From NCBI GenBank assembly GCA_024734495.1, contig JALMQS010000903.1:124001-188000 (forward strand): DNA of 64,000 bases, given 5' to 3'. The notes under the pieces are model-generated. The model was not told the origin of the DNA. It saw only the letters and a list, made by a program, of their open reading frames with translations, and did not search any database. Origin of the DNA: Forficula auricularia. Lineage: Eukaryota; Arthropoda; Insecta; Dermaptera; Forficulidae. Positions within the stretch are counted from its first letter, which is position 1. Every line of letters starts with the position of its first letter. The translations under genes were made by a program, and so were the position numbers. Shown here in pieces: positions 1 through 11,636 of this stretch.

Positions 1-480
1 AAGTAGTATTTAATTAGAAGCTTGGCTGATTCTTCTTGATCTTTTAAATTTTTAGAATGTTTGTTTAAAACAATACAAGGGGAAAATTAAGAAATATAAC
101 TAAAATAAACAAAATATATAGCCTGGAGTGGGCATTACATCGGATCATAACTTTATTTTAAGGATTCTGCAGAATGGCATAATTATAAATTTTAATTTGG
201 GCACTTTTTAACGCCATTTTTCTTAGGGCAGAACTTAATGTCGATGTTTTCTTTCGTCACATTTTTTCTTTTGTTAGTTAAACTTAATATTTATTAAAAA
301 AAATTCACTAAAAGATACCTTATATCTTAAAGTGGATAACAATTTATTTTGTAATCGAAAGAAAATAATTAAATTAATTATAACATATAGTGTGAAATTC
401 CTCACATAGTATCGCAAAAAATCTCCCAGTAGTGGGTCAATTCAATTGATATATTACTACTTATCGGAGATAGAAAGCTG
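1..480. other. AT-rich sequence, no gene seen
   Basis: I see no coding exon, RNA gene or clear terminal repeat here. The base composition is that of intergenic or intronic DNA. If the GPR158-like gene downstream has exons upstream of the window, this stretch lies within one of its introns. Confidence 0.4.
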
Positions 481-484
481 AAAT

Positions 485-870
485 ATTCTCATAGTAGTTC
501 AGTCAACGAATGGGATATAGAAAACATTAAAGAGGAGAGAATTTTTTTCTTATGGAATGTTTTTGGGCTAGAGTTACGAGGTAAAAATACCAAAAGTCCC
601 CAGTCCTAGCTACCGGGCTTAGGGGTGGAAGGGGGGGGGGGCGTGGAAATATCCTGGTTTTTGGTTTTTTGCTTATATCTCAAAAACGGTGGGTCGTATT
701 GAAAAAGTTACACTTAGCAAAATAAAAGGTTATAAAATTTACTACAAGAATGCTTCTATTTAATTTTTTTCTATTCCTTATGGTTTTTGAGATATTTGCT
801 AGCGAATATCGTTTATGTATGAAAAAAAAATTCCTATATTTTTCGTCAAACTTTTGTCTCTATCACCTCA
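485..870 (+). repeat. Dispersed repeat, copy 1 of 2
   Basis: This segment recurs near 60,120-60,490 with the same order of landmarks: a 'cagtcaacgaatg' start, a 'cctagctaccggg' block, a poly-G run (about 12 here, about 16 there), then a tract about a 'tatctcaaaaacgg' phrase. No ORF is conserved. The G-run length differs between copies, as expected for slippage. It is probably part of a non-autonomous mobile element whose ends I could not define. Confidence 0.6.
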
Positions 871-1611
871 GCCTTTCGTTTTACAGTAAGTCTTCAGAAA
901 AGAAGTTGTAGAGCATTCAATTTCCTTTAAAATGATATATACATTTACGATTTTATCTTCAAATCGTCTGGAGGTATAGCAATTTAAAAATTTCAGGTCG
1001 ATTTATGTTTCAGCTTACATTAATTGCGGGAAAAGATTTTTTCTAGGATCGTTTGGTATGGTGTGAGTATGCGAAATCTAAGTTTGCGACCTCAAAAATG
1101 TGGTGGGGGTCAACTTTTGGTGGCCGAAAAACCTCGAAATTTTCCGACTTTAACCCAAAAACTCACACTTTTTTCGATTTTTTCTTATTTCGACCATGAT
1201 GGAGCACGTTTTCGACAAAAGACCACTCTATATATTTTTAAACTAGATTAAATTTGCTACAATTTAAACAAAATTTCATCTTAATTGACATTATAATTTT
1301 TCCTGATTCATATCATTGAATTTTTCCAACTCAAACTATATCTTATTTTTATTGAATTATGTTTGGAAATAATTTTTCTTAACATTCCTAAATATGAATA
1401 TGAAAAAAATAGAAATTTGTTCTAGGAATATCATCACTCACTAGAAGTGAAAGTTCGGAAGCTCATTTTAGTTAGTTTGATACTATAACAACATTATTAT
1501 TGATGCAAGGAAGGAGTCTATTTGAGAAAGAAAGTTCGAATTTTTTCTCAAAATCAACTCACAATATTATTATTTTATTATTATTATTATATTTAATCAA
1601 TTTTATTAACG

Positions 1612-1765
1612 AAAATGAATTTAAGTCAAGTCAAAGATTTTAATAGATATGTTTATATTGCATGTAGGAGGGTCTTGTCCCCTTGGGAGTCGAACCCAAG
1701 CACTAGCACGCTCTCCGGGCAACTAGTCAGACCCTTGAGACCATCACCTCCATACAAGAAACATA
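1612..1765 (-). repeat. tRNA-like repeat, family of 14,378-14,605
   Basis: Read on the - strand, this holds a T-arm/B-box-like block (TTGGG stem, TTCGACT loop, CCCAA stem, near 1,685-1,702) followed by GGGGAC. It then runs into an arm beginning with 'tgcaatataaac', homologous to the right arm of the foldback at 14,378-14,605. The opposite arm is not recognisable, so this looks like a truncated member. It is not a functional tRNA because the D and anticodon arms do not fold canonically. Confidence 0.5.
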
Positions 1766-1916
1766 TTATTATTGATATTCATACTTATATATTCACAATA
1801 AGTGAAAACCAACTGGTGTGTTCACCACACGACTTTCACATTTTCATTTATTTGAAATCATAGCGACACTACTAATTTACACTCCCTTCCTTTATTTCGT
1901 TTTTTTTTTTATTTTC

Positions 1917-2475
1917 TCAAAAAAAGTTAATTTCATTTTCTAACTACTAGGTGGAAGGAATCGATGCCCTTAATAGTTGGAAACCAGATTTGGGAAATAA
2001 AACCGGATATTGTGATCCCCAGTGGAACGCCGCGACACTCCTACTTTACACCCGGTTCCTTTATTTCAATCAGATTAAAAATTTGACACAACTAATAACT
2101 TATAACACTTGATAAATACACAAATTTTTAAAAAAATCGTTAGAGCCTTTTTTGAGAAAGTCAAAAAAAAAACGAAAAATCTTTCATGTAAATGTCCACT
2201 TCCGGTCTTCCGATTTCAGCCAAAAGCTTGATGTACTCCTTCTAGCCTATATAAAGGTTAATTTTCGAATTTCGTAGCTCTGAGACTTATGATTGCAAAA
2301 CGCAGAGGGAGGGGGCGGGGGGGTACATACGCTCGCACTGACCAATGGATTTGGCCCCTTTTTGGCCTCTGGGGACCACAATATCCGGTTTTATTTCCCA
2401 AATCCGGTTTCCAACTTTTAAGGGCAACGATTCCTTCCACCTAGAAGTTACAAAATGAAATTAACTTTTTCATCT
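1917..2475. repeat. Foldback element
   Basis: The ends are inverted copies of each other. The left arm, from about 1,925 to 2,020, contains 'ctaggtggaaggaatcg', 'tagttggaaacc' and 'ataaaaccggatattgtg'. The same words appear in reverse complement at about 2,370-2,470. The middle has no convincing ORF and includes a G/A-rich tract near 2,310. This has the form of a non-autonomous inverted-repeat transposon; I found no target-site duplication. Confidence 0.65.
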
Positions 2476-2479
2476 CTGA

Positions 2480-3337
2480 GATACAAGCTCTCAAAGATTC
2501 AGGACCCTGACAGGGCATCGCAATACTTCCACATTAAATTCTATGAATATAAATGTCAAAGTAAAAATGAGTTTAAAGGTGCGCTAAAAAGGATAAAATA
2601 ATTTATTTTTTATAGTCGATTCATTGACGTGACGAAGTTTGCATGGACTCGTTTCTCTCTTTTGAAATGCTCAACGAAATTATCAAATAAACAACAACAA
2701 AAATGTTTACAATTATGCTTTGATTTCCAGCGCAGCATGACAATAAATAATTTGAATATAATCCAATGGTAAAGATTTCTAGTAAAAGAGAAGCGAATTG
2801 TTTTAATTGTTTTATTATCCTTGTATGCGTGAACGAAAACAGAACGATTTCAAATTTATTAAACTCAATTGAACGCCAAGTGTGAGGCAATCGTCCTGTA
2901 AATCACTTTGATTTGAACATGTGTTGAAATGGAAACCACCAACGATGGTGGTTTTCAACCAGTCAAATTAATTTAAATAGTAGCAATTTATGAACGGTTA
3001 AGTCTTTGAAAAGTCATTAAAGACCACAAAAACATGTTCTTGTTTTAAAATATTTTATCAATCAATATCTGTAATTAATGAATAATTCATTCAAGTGATA
3101 TATTTTTGTTTGTAAACTTTTTTTATTTTTATAATTCTTTCTGATTTAATAGACTGTAAAGTTTAACTTTTTAAAATATTGAATTTAGGAAAAACGTTAA
3201 ATCATAATCAGTCATGACTTTCTTATGGATGGGTTTGACCTTGTTAGTGTAACCGTCTTACATCCTTAAATATATTTATTTTCTATTGTATATTCTCTCT
3301 CAAATATTTTCATGATGTACGTAACTTGTAACATTAA
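2480..3337. other. No gene recognised
   Basis: AT-rich DNA with no conserved ORF and no repeat shared elsewhere in the window. A 'gatttccag' acceptor-like site near 2,740 is followed by an early stop in every plausible frame, so I do not call an exon. Confidence 0.35.
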
Positions 3338-3741
3338 TCTATATATATAAAATTCTTTGCCCGATACACTCACTCACTCATCATCAAAACAGCCAGAACA
3401 ACTGGACATAGAAACATGAAATTAGGAGAGGATATTACATCTATGACATAGGGGCTCACTAAGAAAGGATTTTTCGATATTCGACCCCTAAGGGGGTCAA
3501 AGGAGGCAAAGTGTGTTTTCACGACATGCGATATCTCTTAAGGAAGATAAAATATCTACTTGCTTTTTACTTATAAAAATACTAAATTAAAATATCTAAA
3601 AACTAATTTCAGGATTTTTTGAAATTCGACCCCTAAAGGGGTCAAAAGGCAAAATATCTTTGCAATGTGTTTACACTAATTAAGCATTTTCAATTAAGAA
3701 CGATAAGATATCTACTTGATTTTTACTTAATAAAATTCTAA

Positions 3742-4290
3742 ATACAAATATCTAAAAAGTACTTTCAGGATTTTTTGAAATTCGACTCCCAACTATCCAA
3801 AATGTGAGTGGGGGCAAAAATTAAAACTCTCTCCTATCTTGATCAAATTTTGAAGAGTTATTCTTTATTACTTTAAGAAACTATTCCTGTAAAAATAAAC
3901 TATCAAAATTGACTGTGTTGGGGCGAAGGGGGGGGGGGGGAATTATAGAAATTTTTAGCTTTTTAGTACATTTACTCTTTAGAAAACTGTGGATTATTTA
4001 TTTGCAAATATCTAAAAAATAATTTCAAGATTTTTTTGTAATCCGACCCCCCCCCTCAAATATCCAAAATGAAAGTAGGGGCAAAAATTAAAACTATCTC
4101 CGACCTTGATCATATTTTGTAGAGTTATTCTTGATTACTTTAAGAAACTATTCCTGTAAAAATCAACTATCAAAATTGACTGTATGGGGGCGAAAAGGGG
4201 GGGAGGGCAAAATATTAGATTTTTAGCTTTTTTGTACATTTACTCTTTAGAAAACTGAGAGTTATTTATTTGGAAATATCTAAAAAATAA
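3742..4290 (+). repeat. Tandem repeat, unit about 260 bp
   Basis: Two adjacent copies begin with 'aaatatctaaaaa' and run through a gggggcaaaaattaaaact block, an 'ctttaagaaactattcctg' block, a poly-G run and a 'tttactctttagaaaact' block. A third start is seen near 4,270. The repeat lies inside the Helitron-like element. Copies differ mainly in the length of G and C runs. Confidence 0.7.
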
Positions 4291-4293
4291 TTT

Positions 4294-4650
4294 CGGTGGC
4301 GAGCGGCATCTCGGCATGTGATTATTAGGTCTGTAATATATATTTGTAATATTTTGCCCCCTCTTTAGCCCCCACGCACTCATTTTGGCTATTGATTTTT
4401 ACAGCATACATTTTATATAGTCTTAAAAACTAACATTACAAAATTTGATCTATATCGGAGAGAGTATTAATTTTTTGCCCCCACTCACATTTTGGGAGGT
4501 TGAAATTATTTTTTAGATATTTGCAAATAAATAACTCTCAGTTTTCTAAAGAGTAAAAATCAATAGCCAAAATGAGTGCCTGGGGGCGAAAGAGGGGGCA
4601 AAATATTACAAATATATATTACAGACCTAATAATCACATGCCGAGACGCC
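4294..4650. repeat. Inverted repeat within Helitron-like element
   Basis: Arms of about 100 bp carry 'cggcatgtgattattagg', 'ttgccccctctt' and 'cattttggctattgat' on the left, and their reverse complements on the right (4,555-4,650). The right arm leads directly into the GC-rich Helitron-like 3' terminus, so the left arm appears to be an inverted duplicate of the subterminal region. Confidence 0.6.
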
Positions 4651-4806
4651 GTCCGCCAGGGCCACCTGCCCGGAGGGCCGAGCTGTAGAGGGCGTGCCGA
4701 AGGCACGCCTGGAGCAGCTCGTATTAATATAAACAATGCATGCGATTCCCTGATGTTTGCCGGAAGTGGCCAAACGTTAGCAAAATAATCTTTAAGAAAA
4801 AAATAA

Positions 4807-5150
4807 AACCGACTTCAAAAATTAAATGCAACAAATAAAAGACACTAAAAGGTATAAAATAATTATTATCTTATTTAGTTACAATTAAACGACGAAATAT
4901 TAACATGAAATTGCTTTTGTGATGTCGGTACCAAAAAAACTATACCTATAAGCGAGCGTACCCGCCAAACGTACTAAGTAAGATCCGTCGAGTGACGATT
5001 CATAAAAGGTATATGTTTGGCACCGACTTCAAAAAGTAATTTCATGTTAATATTTCGTCGTTTAGATTGTAACTAAATAAGATAATAATTATTTTATACC
5101 TTTTAGTGTATTTTATTTGTTGCATTTAATTTTTTATGAAGTCGGTTTTT
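4807..5150. repeat. Foldback repeat with 'gaagtcggtt' ends
   Basis: Both ends carry 'accgacttcaaaaa' or its complement. The arms contain 'ggtataaaataattattatc' and 'cgacgaaatattaacatg', inverted at 5,040-5,110. A related copy lies at about 22,345-22,690. These 'gaagtcggtt' ends are a common dispersed-repeat signature in arthropod genomes. There is no ORF. Confidence 0.7.
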
Positions 5151-5314
5151 ATCTTTTTCTTAAAAATTATTTTTATTTTTCTCTTTTTAGTGATGTTATT
5201 AATAGTGATGATATCATCAGAACTTGACCAAATTAATATGACACCATCCCTAAAATACCCCTTTCTAATAAAAAAAGATCATCGAAATCGGTTAATAAAC
5301 AAAGAAGTTAGTCC

Positions 5315-5570
5315 ACAAGAGAAACAAAGAGGTTGTCCTCTGCTTGATGCAAATAAACATCACACACATATATATCGAGATGATATATCTGTATATATAT
5401 TATTTATTTGTTTGAGACTATAGTTTCGAAGACTTGGTCTTCATCAACAGTCTTTCTTCAATTATAAATGTTTTCCATGGAGTCAATATCATGGATATTG
5501 AAAACTATATATGTGTGTATGTTTATTTGCATCAAGCAGAGGACAACCTCTTTGTTTCTCTTTGTGAATC
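5315..5570. repeat. Inverted repeat ending in 'gcagaggacaacctc'
   Basis: The left arm reads 'aaagaggttgtcctctgc...tgcaaataaac' and the right arm its reverse complement near 5,519-5,565. The same sequence forms a nearly spacer-less palindrome at 54,258-54,460. Single arms recur near 8,900, 23,705, 25,985 and 53,920. Here the arms enclose about 150 bp. Confidence 0.65.
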
Positions 5571-5929
5571 AATAACTCTGCTACTCTCGGCAAAACAAAA
5601 ACTTTTCAATTAAAGAAGTTAGTCCTGAACAAACCTAACAATAAAGGTCTAATACCTATGAAAAAAATGGGACCAATCGGAAGGTAGACTGAACCCAATG
5701 AAATTTTTTTTTTAAATCGGTTCACAATTGGCGGAGATATGAGGTAACATAGGCACACAAAAAAAATTCAGTCGAATAGAGAACCTCCTCCTTTTTTGAA
5801 GTCGGTTAAAAATTAACTTTTATTTCAATTTCATTTCATACTGCTGCAAATAGAAATCGACATTTTTACCTGAATTTAAAATTAAAAATAATATTAATAT
5901 ACCGTCTTTAGCTAACCCAAATAAATTGA

Positions 5930-6500
5930 CACGTTCTGATGTGGCCATCCACTTGACTTTACCATACACTTTTTTTTTTTCTGGTTGACTTTGATACAAG
6001 GGACTAGATTTTCATTTTTTGCCTCCCCCCCATTTTGAGGAGTTAGTTTTTGCATTTTTAGTCTTCTGGTAGCCCACTGATTATGTATACAAAATTTGTT
6101 TGAGTTTGATCCAAGGGCCTAGATTTTCATTTTTGACCCCCCCCCCCACCATTTTCGGTAGTTTGTTTTTGCATTTCTAGTGTTCTAGGCGCCGACTGAT
6201 TATGTATACAAATTTGGTTGAGTTTGCTCAAATGATAAAAAAAAATATTTTTGCCCCCCCCCCCCCCTAATTTTGGCGCCAGAAAAAAAATATTTTTTGT
6301 TATTATAGGTTCATTTTATAGTATATTTCGTTTTTCTAGTTTTTTTAGTTAGAAAATATTATAATTTTTAATTTTAACCCCCTTCCCCCTCTTAATTTTG
6401 GGTTGATATTCACCGAAAATCTAATCAGCTCTTAATCTCAATGCACCAAAACTACCTGCGAAATTTGGTTTTGATATTCACACTCGTTTTTGAGCTAGCT
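5930..6500. repeat. Poly-C/poly-G repeat family, copy 1
   Basis: One end has 'tgatgtggccatccactt'. It is followed by about three tandem units of 115-120 bp, each with a long C run, 'gttgagtttgctcaa' and a 'tatgtatacaaa' block. The other end has 'aaatttggtaacgcac'. Copies occur at 21,155-21,997 and 28,830-29,415, and the tandem core alone at 24,120-24,290 and 58,165-58,530. Confidence 0.65.
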
Positions 6501-6575
6501 CGTCACAAAAATTTGGTAACGCACAGAAATTAATTTATGAATTCATAAATTAATTCCTGCGAATCGAATTGTAAT

Positions 6576-6614
6576 AGACTGATGAAGAGGGCAAAGCCCT
6601 CGAAACTATAGTCT
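6576..6614 (+). other. Hammerhead-like RNA motif, best-paired copy
   Basis: The outer stem is AGACT/AGTCT. The inner hairpin is perfect (GAGGGC, loop AAA, GCCCTC). The two are joined by GATGAA on the 5' side and GAAACTAT on the 3' side. CTGATGA before the hairpin and GAAAC after it match the conserved strands of a hammerhead ribozyme core. One extra A stands before the hairpin, which a strict hammerhead lacks. 'ataaataaata' follows directly. See the finding on this motif. Confidence 0.5.
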
Positions 6615-6734
6615 CGTTATAAATAAATAAAATTTATAATTCCAGCAGAAGACACCTCTTATTGTCTCCTTCAATATTAGAACGATTCTGATTGGTCAGA
6701 TAGCGATCGTGCGTTAAATAAATATTAAAAAAAA

Positions 6735-6804
6735 ACTTTTGGCCATCTCGAAGCTGGAAGCCTAGGTGCAGAAGGCGTGCCAAAGTCACGCCTGGAGCAG
6801 CTAG
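6735..6804 (+). mobile_element. Helitron-like 3' end ending CTAG
   Basis: A 'gcgtgcc-aaagt-cacgc' hairpin is followed by 'ctggagcag' and CTAG, then T. This is the layout of a Helitron 3' terminus. It shares 'cacgcctggagcagct' with the element ending at 4,721, which ends CTCG instead. The matching 5' end was not identified. Confidence 0.5.
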
Positions 6805-7556
6805 TTTTATATATACGTATTTATATATTTGCTATTAATAGGCATTTGCTTTAAAAATATTTATGATACAATTTTATCATTCCAAAGGGGTATATTCAAC
6901 CCTCTGAAATGTAATAAAAATCATTCATAAATACTCGAATTCAATTAAAAGATAATATAATTTTTCCCAAATAAATTTATACAATTTTTAGGATTTTTTC
7001 AAATTTTATTTTATATAACTGAAGATTGAATGAATTCATATATTTTTCAAAATTTCCGTGGGGCAGTAAATCCTTCCCCCTTCTCTGGCTCCGTATTATT
7101 TTACATAAAAGTACCATATATATATGCATTAATGGGTATTTGCTTTAAATATATGTGATACAATTTTATCATTAATCAAAGATAATCTTGATTTAATCTT
7201 GTTTTAATATATATTCCGGCTTGTTTATTATTTATTCAAACAAATTCAAAAATTAAGCAAGTCTTTTGTACTTTAATACTTTAATACGTTACAAATGGAC
7301 CCAGAATAAATTACGAATATTCACTCTTCTAAATGCTTCCTAAGTTTTACCTTAAAGGAGATTAGAGAAAATGAAAGCTTTTCTTCTCTGGTTCCCGATG
7401 ATCCGACTAAGACGTTTTTAATCTTGATTACTCTTTTGCATTATATTACAAAATTAATCAAAAATAAAAACAAAATCTTCTTAGTGACAATAAATTCATG
7501 TTTAGAAATCATTTTTGAAAAAATCACATAAAGTACACTTTACATATATCTATGTA

Positions 7557-8440
7557 AGGTCAGGTGGGGTAACTGGGCCAGCTTCTTTTGTTTTCCTCCA
7601 TATTTTTGGCTATAACTAAGCTTCCTCACAATTTATAGATCTCGTGACTATATTAATTGAAAGATGAAATTTTCTTCAAATAATCATGATACTTTCAACT
7701 TTTGATTATTCAAAATTTTGGAATTATCTTAAGTTGAATGTAAAGTTTTGCGGTTGGCCCAGTTAAACGCGTTGTGGGGTAATTGGACCAGCCCAGCCTA
7801 TTTGCTGTTTTTTTAATTTTTAACATCTTTTGAGCAGTTGGACATGTTCCCCTATCCCTCAAGGCCCTGGCCGTAGGTAGAATTAGTCTCATTTGTATAT
7901 GGATTAAAAATAATCAAAGATGTAAGCGATTCGGGGTAATTGGGCCCTGACTAGGCTGGCCCAGTTGCACCAAGACCTCTATTTTTTTATTCTATTGAAT
8001 TTTTTAAGCTAGATAAGTTTAAACGCCAAGTATAATTTTTAAAATCGATTTTTATTACAGAAAATTCAAAAAAAGTATCATAAATCAAACAACTAAACAA
8101 AATAATTTCATTTTACCCATTGAAATAAAGTTAAATAAGTTCCTTATGCTTAAGAAAGCCTTAATTAAGTACTTACTCAAGTCTCAATATTTTCAAGGAA
8201 CTGGGTAAGGCAACTAGGTAAGCACATAACTAGGTAAATAAGTAAATAAGTAATTAACTTAACAAAGTACTTAAGTATAAAATAAACTTAAAGAAATTTC
8301 TCTAATTCAGGAACACTGAAAATTTCCCACCAATATGAAAAAGTGAATTGCGCTAAAAAAAATGCGGTAAAATTAAAAAGCTCTGGGGTTACAGGACCCC
8401 TGGCCCAGTTGCCCCCGGTCCCAGTTACCCCACCTGACCT
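7557..8440. mobile_element. TA-flanked MITE, about 884 bp
   Basis: The terminal inverted repeats start AGGTCAGGTGGGGTAACTGG and are flanked by TA on both sides (7,555-7,556 and 8,441-8,442). This fits the Tc1/mariner target rule. The subterminal phrase 'ggggtaattgg(a/g)cc' recurs at about 7,785 and 7,935, as expected for transposase-binding repeats. No transposase ORF is present, so it is non-autonomous. Confidence 0.75.
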
Positions 8441-8449
8441 TATAAGATA

Positions 8450-8945
8450 TAAATTCAATTTTCCCCTATATTAATGAAGGATGTTGTAATTTAGAACTTT
8501 TAGAAAGTTGGAAGTATTAGTTTGGGATAGAATTAAATCCAGGCGATTAGCTAAGTCGAACCAGTCTTCTGATTATTCGCTGATTAAGCAATTATTGACT
8601 TCCAAGCAAACTAGAATGTAATGAGCCTCTTCGTGATCTAAAATTATAATTTTGTAGCAAATATAGAGATTATCTTATTTTGTCAGTTGAGTGATAATAA
8701 ATCAAGCATTGTTTATTTTAAAACCAACGTTTCGGACCTATCTTGACATCTTCAGAGCAACAAACATATCCAAGAAACTCATTTTCATCATATTATATAT
8801 TTTTGTTTTTTAAACAACTAGCATTTCTTCAAAAAAATTGTAATTTATTTTTCCTTGCCGAGAGTTGTTGATTTTTATTAGAAAATCAATGAGCGTGTCC
8901 TCTGCTTGATTGAAATAAACATATAGGCATAAGTACAAAGTACAA
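8450..8945. other. No gene recognised; one short open stretch
   Basis: A 43-codon open stretch (about 8,490-8,621, +) has reasonable codon content but no start, no splice sites I trust and no family I recognise. A hammerhead-like motif lies on the - strand at about 8,725-8,757, and the 'gcagaggacac' repeat arm near 8,900. Confidence 0.3.
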
Positions 8946-8949
8946 TAGG

Positions 8950-9262
8950 TTAGATATTAAACAGCAATATTTGAAATCAAATTATTTTGTTGATGTAATA
9001 GAAAACAGCTTCCTCTTTGATTTTCAAATTACCACTTGTTTTTAGCTTAATTAGAACTCGAGTTATAACTAAAAAACTAAAACTCCGTGATTATAAAGGA
9101 CAACAAATAACATAGACAAAAACATATGGTCTTAGTTTTTTACTGATAACTCGGGTTCCAATTGAGCTACAAACAAGTGGTAATTTGAAAATCAAAGAGG
9201 AAGCTGTTTTCTATTACGTCGACAAAATATTTTGATTGCAAATATTGCTGTTTAATATCTAA
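8950..9262. repeat. Foldback element
   Basis: Arms of about 130 bp: 'tagatattaaacagcaat', 'aaacagcttcctctttgat' and 'taccacttgttt' on the left are mirrored at 9,165-9,262. The spacer is about 40-50 bp. No ORF and no clear target duplication. It lies 260 bp upstream of the first receptor exon in the window. Confidence 0.7.
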
Positions 9263-9521
9263 TGGGAGCTCGAAAATAGGTCAAAATGGCCTCTTTCGTC
9301 ATTTTGACCAATAATATCTCGAAACTCTCATCTGTTGTAAAAAATCGAGAAATTGCATGTAAATCAGCGTATGAAACTACTGGAATCCATTGTTAGGTTT
9401 ACGGGTACAAATTTTTGACGACCTCTGTTATTAGAACCATTAGATAATTATATGTACTTAGCTATTCTTATTTGTTTGGTTAATACTAATTTTTTGCATT
9501 TATTATTTTTATTTTTTTTAG

Positions 9522-9736
9522 AATTTCAGTCATCTTCCGAGTGCGCTCTGCGAAGGCAGTAAAGATAACGGACATGGATTTATTAAAACGACTTGGAATA
9601 ATCGTTTCTGTCTTTACGGCCCTTTTGGGTATCCGGACATTGGTTGCTCCGCCGCATGTGATAGTAGCCAGAACTGCTGATGACCTCAAAGCTTTTCTCT
9701 GCAAAACAGATTGGTGGGATCACAGCTTCACAGCAT
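9522..9736 (+). CDS. GPR158-like class C GPCR, exon with TM4 and second extracellular loop
   Basis: This is an internal exon of an orphan class C seven-transmembrane receptor. It is related to vertebrate GPR158/GPR179 and Drosophila smog/CG31760, plasma-membrane receptors acting through heterotrimeric G proteins. The reading frame gives a basic intracellular loop (FRVRSAKAVKITD), then TM4 (LGIIVSVFTALLGIRTLV). An extracellular loop follows with 'RTADDLKAFLCKTDWWDHS', which holds the family's conserved Cys and WWD. The donor is gtatgt at 9,737. The acceptor is either the tag at 9,519-9,521 or the cag at 9,527-9,529; both keep the frame, so the start is 9,522 or 9,530. The exon ends one base into a codon, completed as Leu by the next exon. 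Family recognition is from memory of the motif; smog cannot be told from CG31760. Confidence 0.85.
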
Positions 9737-9744
9737 GTATGTAA

Positions 9745-10020
9745 CACCATATTTCTATTTAACAAAGGAGCTTTTCTTATCTAATCATTTTCTTATCATT
9801 ATTTATGTATTCACAAAGCTTTAGATTTTCCGAGTCAAACAGTTAAAATAATTAAAACATATTTATCATAATTTTACTCAAAGGATATTAAAAAAAACAC
9901 TCACGAGCAAAGAAATTGAATCACTCTCTTTTCACCAATTCAATGATACTTTGTATGTTTCTTTGTAATTTATTAGAAATTTAAAAAAATTTCTACAAGT
10001 TTAATTTTTCAGCATTTAAT
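9745..10020. other. Intron sequence, nothing recognised
   Basis: First part of the 2.4-kb intron between the TM4 and TM5-6 exons. It is AT-rich and shows no repeat or ORF I can support. Confidence 0.4.
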
Positions 10021-10343
10021 GGGCCCTCTACACTATGGTCCGACGTGAGTCAAACATGTTGACCATGTTGGCCACCAGTAAAACGAGTTAATTTGACGGT
10101 GCCTCCACACCGTGGTCCAAGAGTTGGGCCAATGTCTTTGGCCTTGTGGAAACGACACCTAGACAATGAACACTTTCTTTGCTTAACATTGGTCCTCTTT
10201 GATATAACGAAAAAACCAGTCCGAAGGCCAACCATCGCCAATCTCATCACCAGTGTCAACCAATGACCAATACAAGCCAACCCCCCTCTACACATTGGCG
10301 TTGACTTGAATTGGCCCAAGTTGGCTCATAGTTTAGAGGAGGC
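10021..10343. mobile_element. MITE in intron, about 320 bp
   Basis: The ends are imperfect inverted repeats: 'ccctctacactatggtcc' at the left and the complement of 'cctctaaactatgagcc' at the right. The inside is GC-richer than its surroundings and has no conserved ORF. An AT-rich target site is likely on both sides, but I cannot fix a target duplication. Confidence 0.55.
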
Positions 10344-10879
10344 ATAAAATAAATATAGAATGATAACCTATTGGAAATATATATTATTACTATTATATTT
10401 GAGAATGAAAATTACATTTAATAACTTAAATTTTCCAAAATGGATTAGTATAACGTGTACCCCCATCAAAACTGTTCCAATATCTTAGCCATTTTAATAA
10501 TAATCTATCAATTTGAAAATTCCTTCCTGTGTTACATCTAATATTTAAATTTAAATTAAAATTATTACATCCAAAATGTATTATTGAATCGAATCATATA
10601 AGTTCTTTTTTATAATAATTAAATTTATCAATATATAAAATACTTTCATTTTTGATAATTTTAGTTTATTTATTATCATTCTTTTTGACCAAGATAAGAA
10701 AACCCTAAAAGTTAATCACAATATATTAATCAACATTCATATAAAGGACGGCGAAAATAATTTTTCCCTAATGGTCAGTAGAGCTATATCGAGCAATTAT
10801 ATATATAATAGGTCAGATTAATTTGCAGCAACGCTAACGTAATGTTGCCGACAGTGAGCGCTGATGCCGTCTGTATATT

Positions 10880-11636
10880 TGCGACAAATTTGAAATATAA
10901 TTGTAATTTAAACTCGAATTTTGAAATGAAAGAATCCAATTGATTTTAAATTAAGAAACATTAAATATATTGATAATTATTCCTCCCCCCTCCTCTCATC
11001 ACTCAAAAATTAAATATCCAATTCGCTTTTCTTTGTGCACAGAAGAAGAAATTAATCACATCTTATTTGATTTATATTTTATATATTATTTGTTTATTTT
11101 TTAATAATTTGCCACTTTTTTATAATTTTTAAAAAATTTAAATTTTGTTATTCTTATTTTTTGATTTTTATAAAATTGAACGACTTAAGACACGCATGCC
11201 CGAGTTTCTCATGGCAATACTGGAGGGAGCAGCCTGTCATACAAACAACACCTGATCTCTTTTAAATATTTGGAGCCTTAATTATATCGATTATCGATCC
11301 CAAATTTAAAAAAAATGATACAGTATAATTCTCCTCCTCACACGATCCCACTTATTTAAATAAATCTATTTCCACACAAAAAATATCACAATGCTGTAGA
11401 TTATAGAAAAAAATACTTCCAGATTCATATCTAGAGCCACATTTCTGTAGCTGTGTCAGAAAGAAAATGAGGCGAAACTTTTAAGAGACTATGTATTTTC
11501 GGGAGTTTACAGGTATACATTTGGAGTGTGGTTTTTTAAGAGGAATAAAAATTTTGGACCGAGACGCTGCCCGCCAGGGCACCAGCCCGGAGGGCCGAGC
11601 TTCGAGGGAGTGCCGAAGGCACGCACGAAAAGCTCG
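10880..11636 (+). mobile_element. Helitron-like element, copy in intron
   Basis: The 3' terminus has a GC-rich block (about 11,555-11,636) with a hairpin 'gtgccgaaggcac', then CTCG and T. The same order of landmarks is found at about 63,380-63,813: 'ttgaaatataattgtaatt', 'gaaacattaaatatat', a poly-C or CT-rich tract, 'ggagtgtggttttttaag' and the GC-rich end. The 5' boundary is not defined. No protein is encoded. Confidence 0.5.

Larger units (their letters stand above)
3338..4721 (+). mobile_element. Helitron-like non-autonomous element
   Basis: The 5' end TCTATATATATAAAATT is typical of animal Helitrons and is preceded by A. The 3' end has a short GC-rich hairpin (GCGTGCC-gaa-GGCACGC) about 10 bases before a terminal CTCG followed by T. 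This fits insertion between A and T without target duplication, although canonical Helitrons end CTRR. No Rep/helicase ORF is present. Inside are tandem copies of a unit of about 260 bp (starting near 3,742, 4,005 and 4,270) with poly-G/C runs, and an inverted pair at 4,294-4,650. Related 3' ends lie near 6,740-6,804, 11,555-11,636, 21,104-21,155 (inverted) and 63,735-63,813. Confidence 0.6.

Noticed and set aside
10050..10319. 89-codon open frame on the - strand
   Set aside because: Lies within a MITE with inverted ends; no conserved motif.
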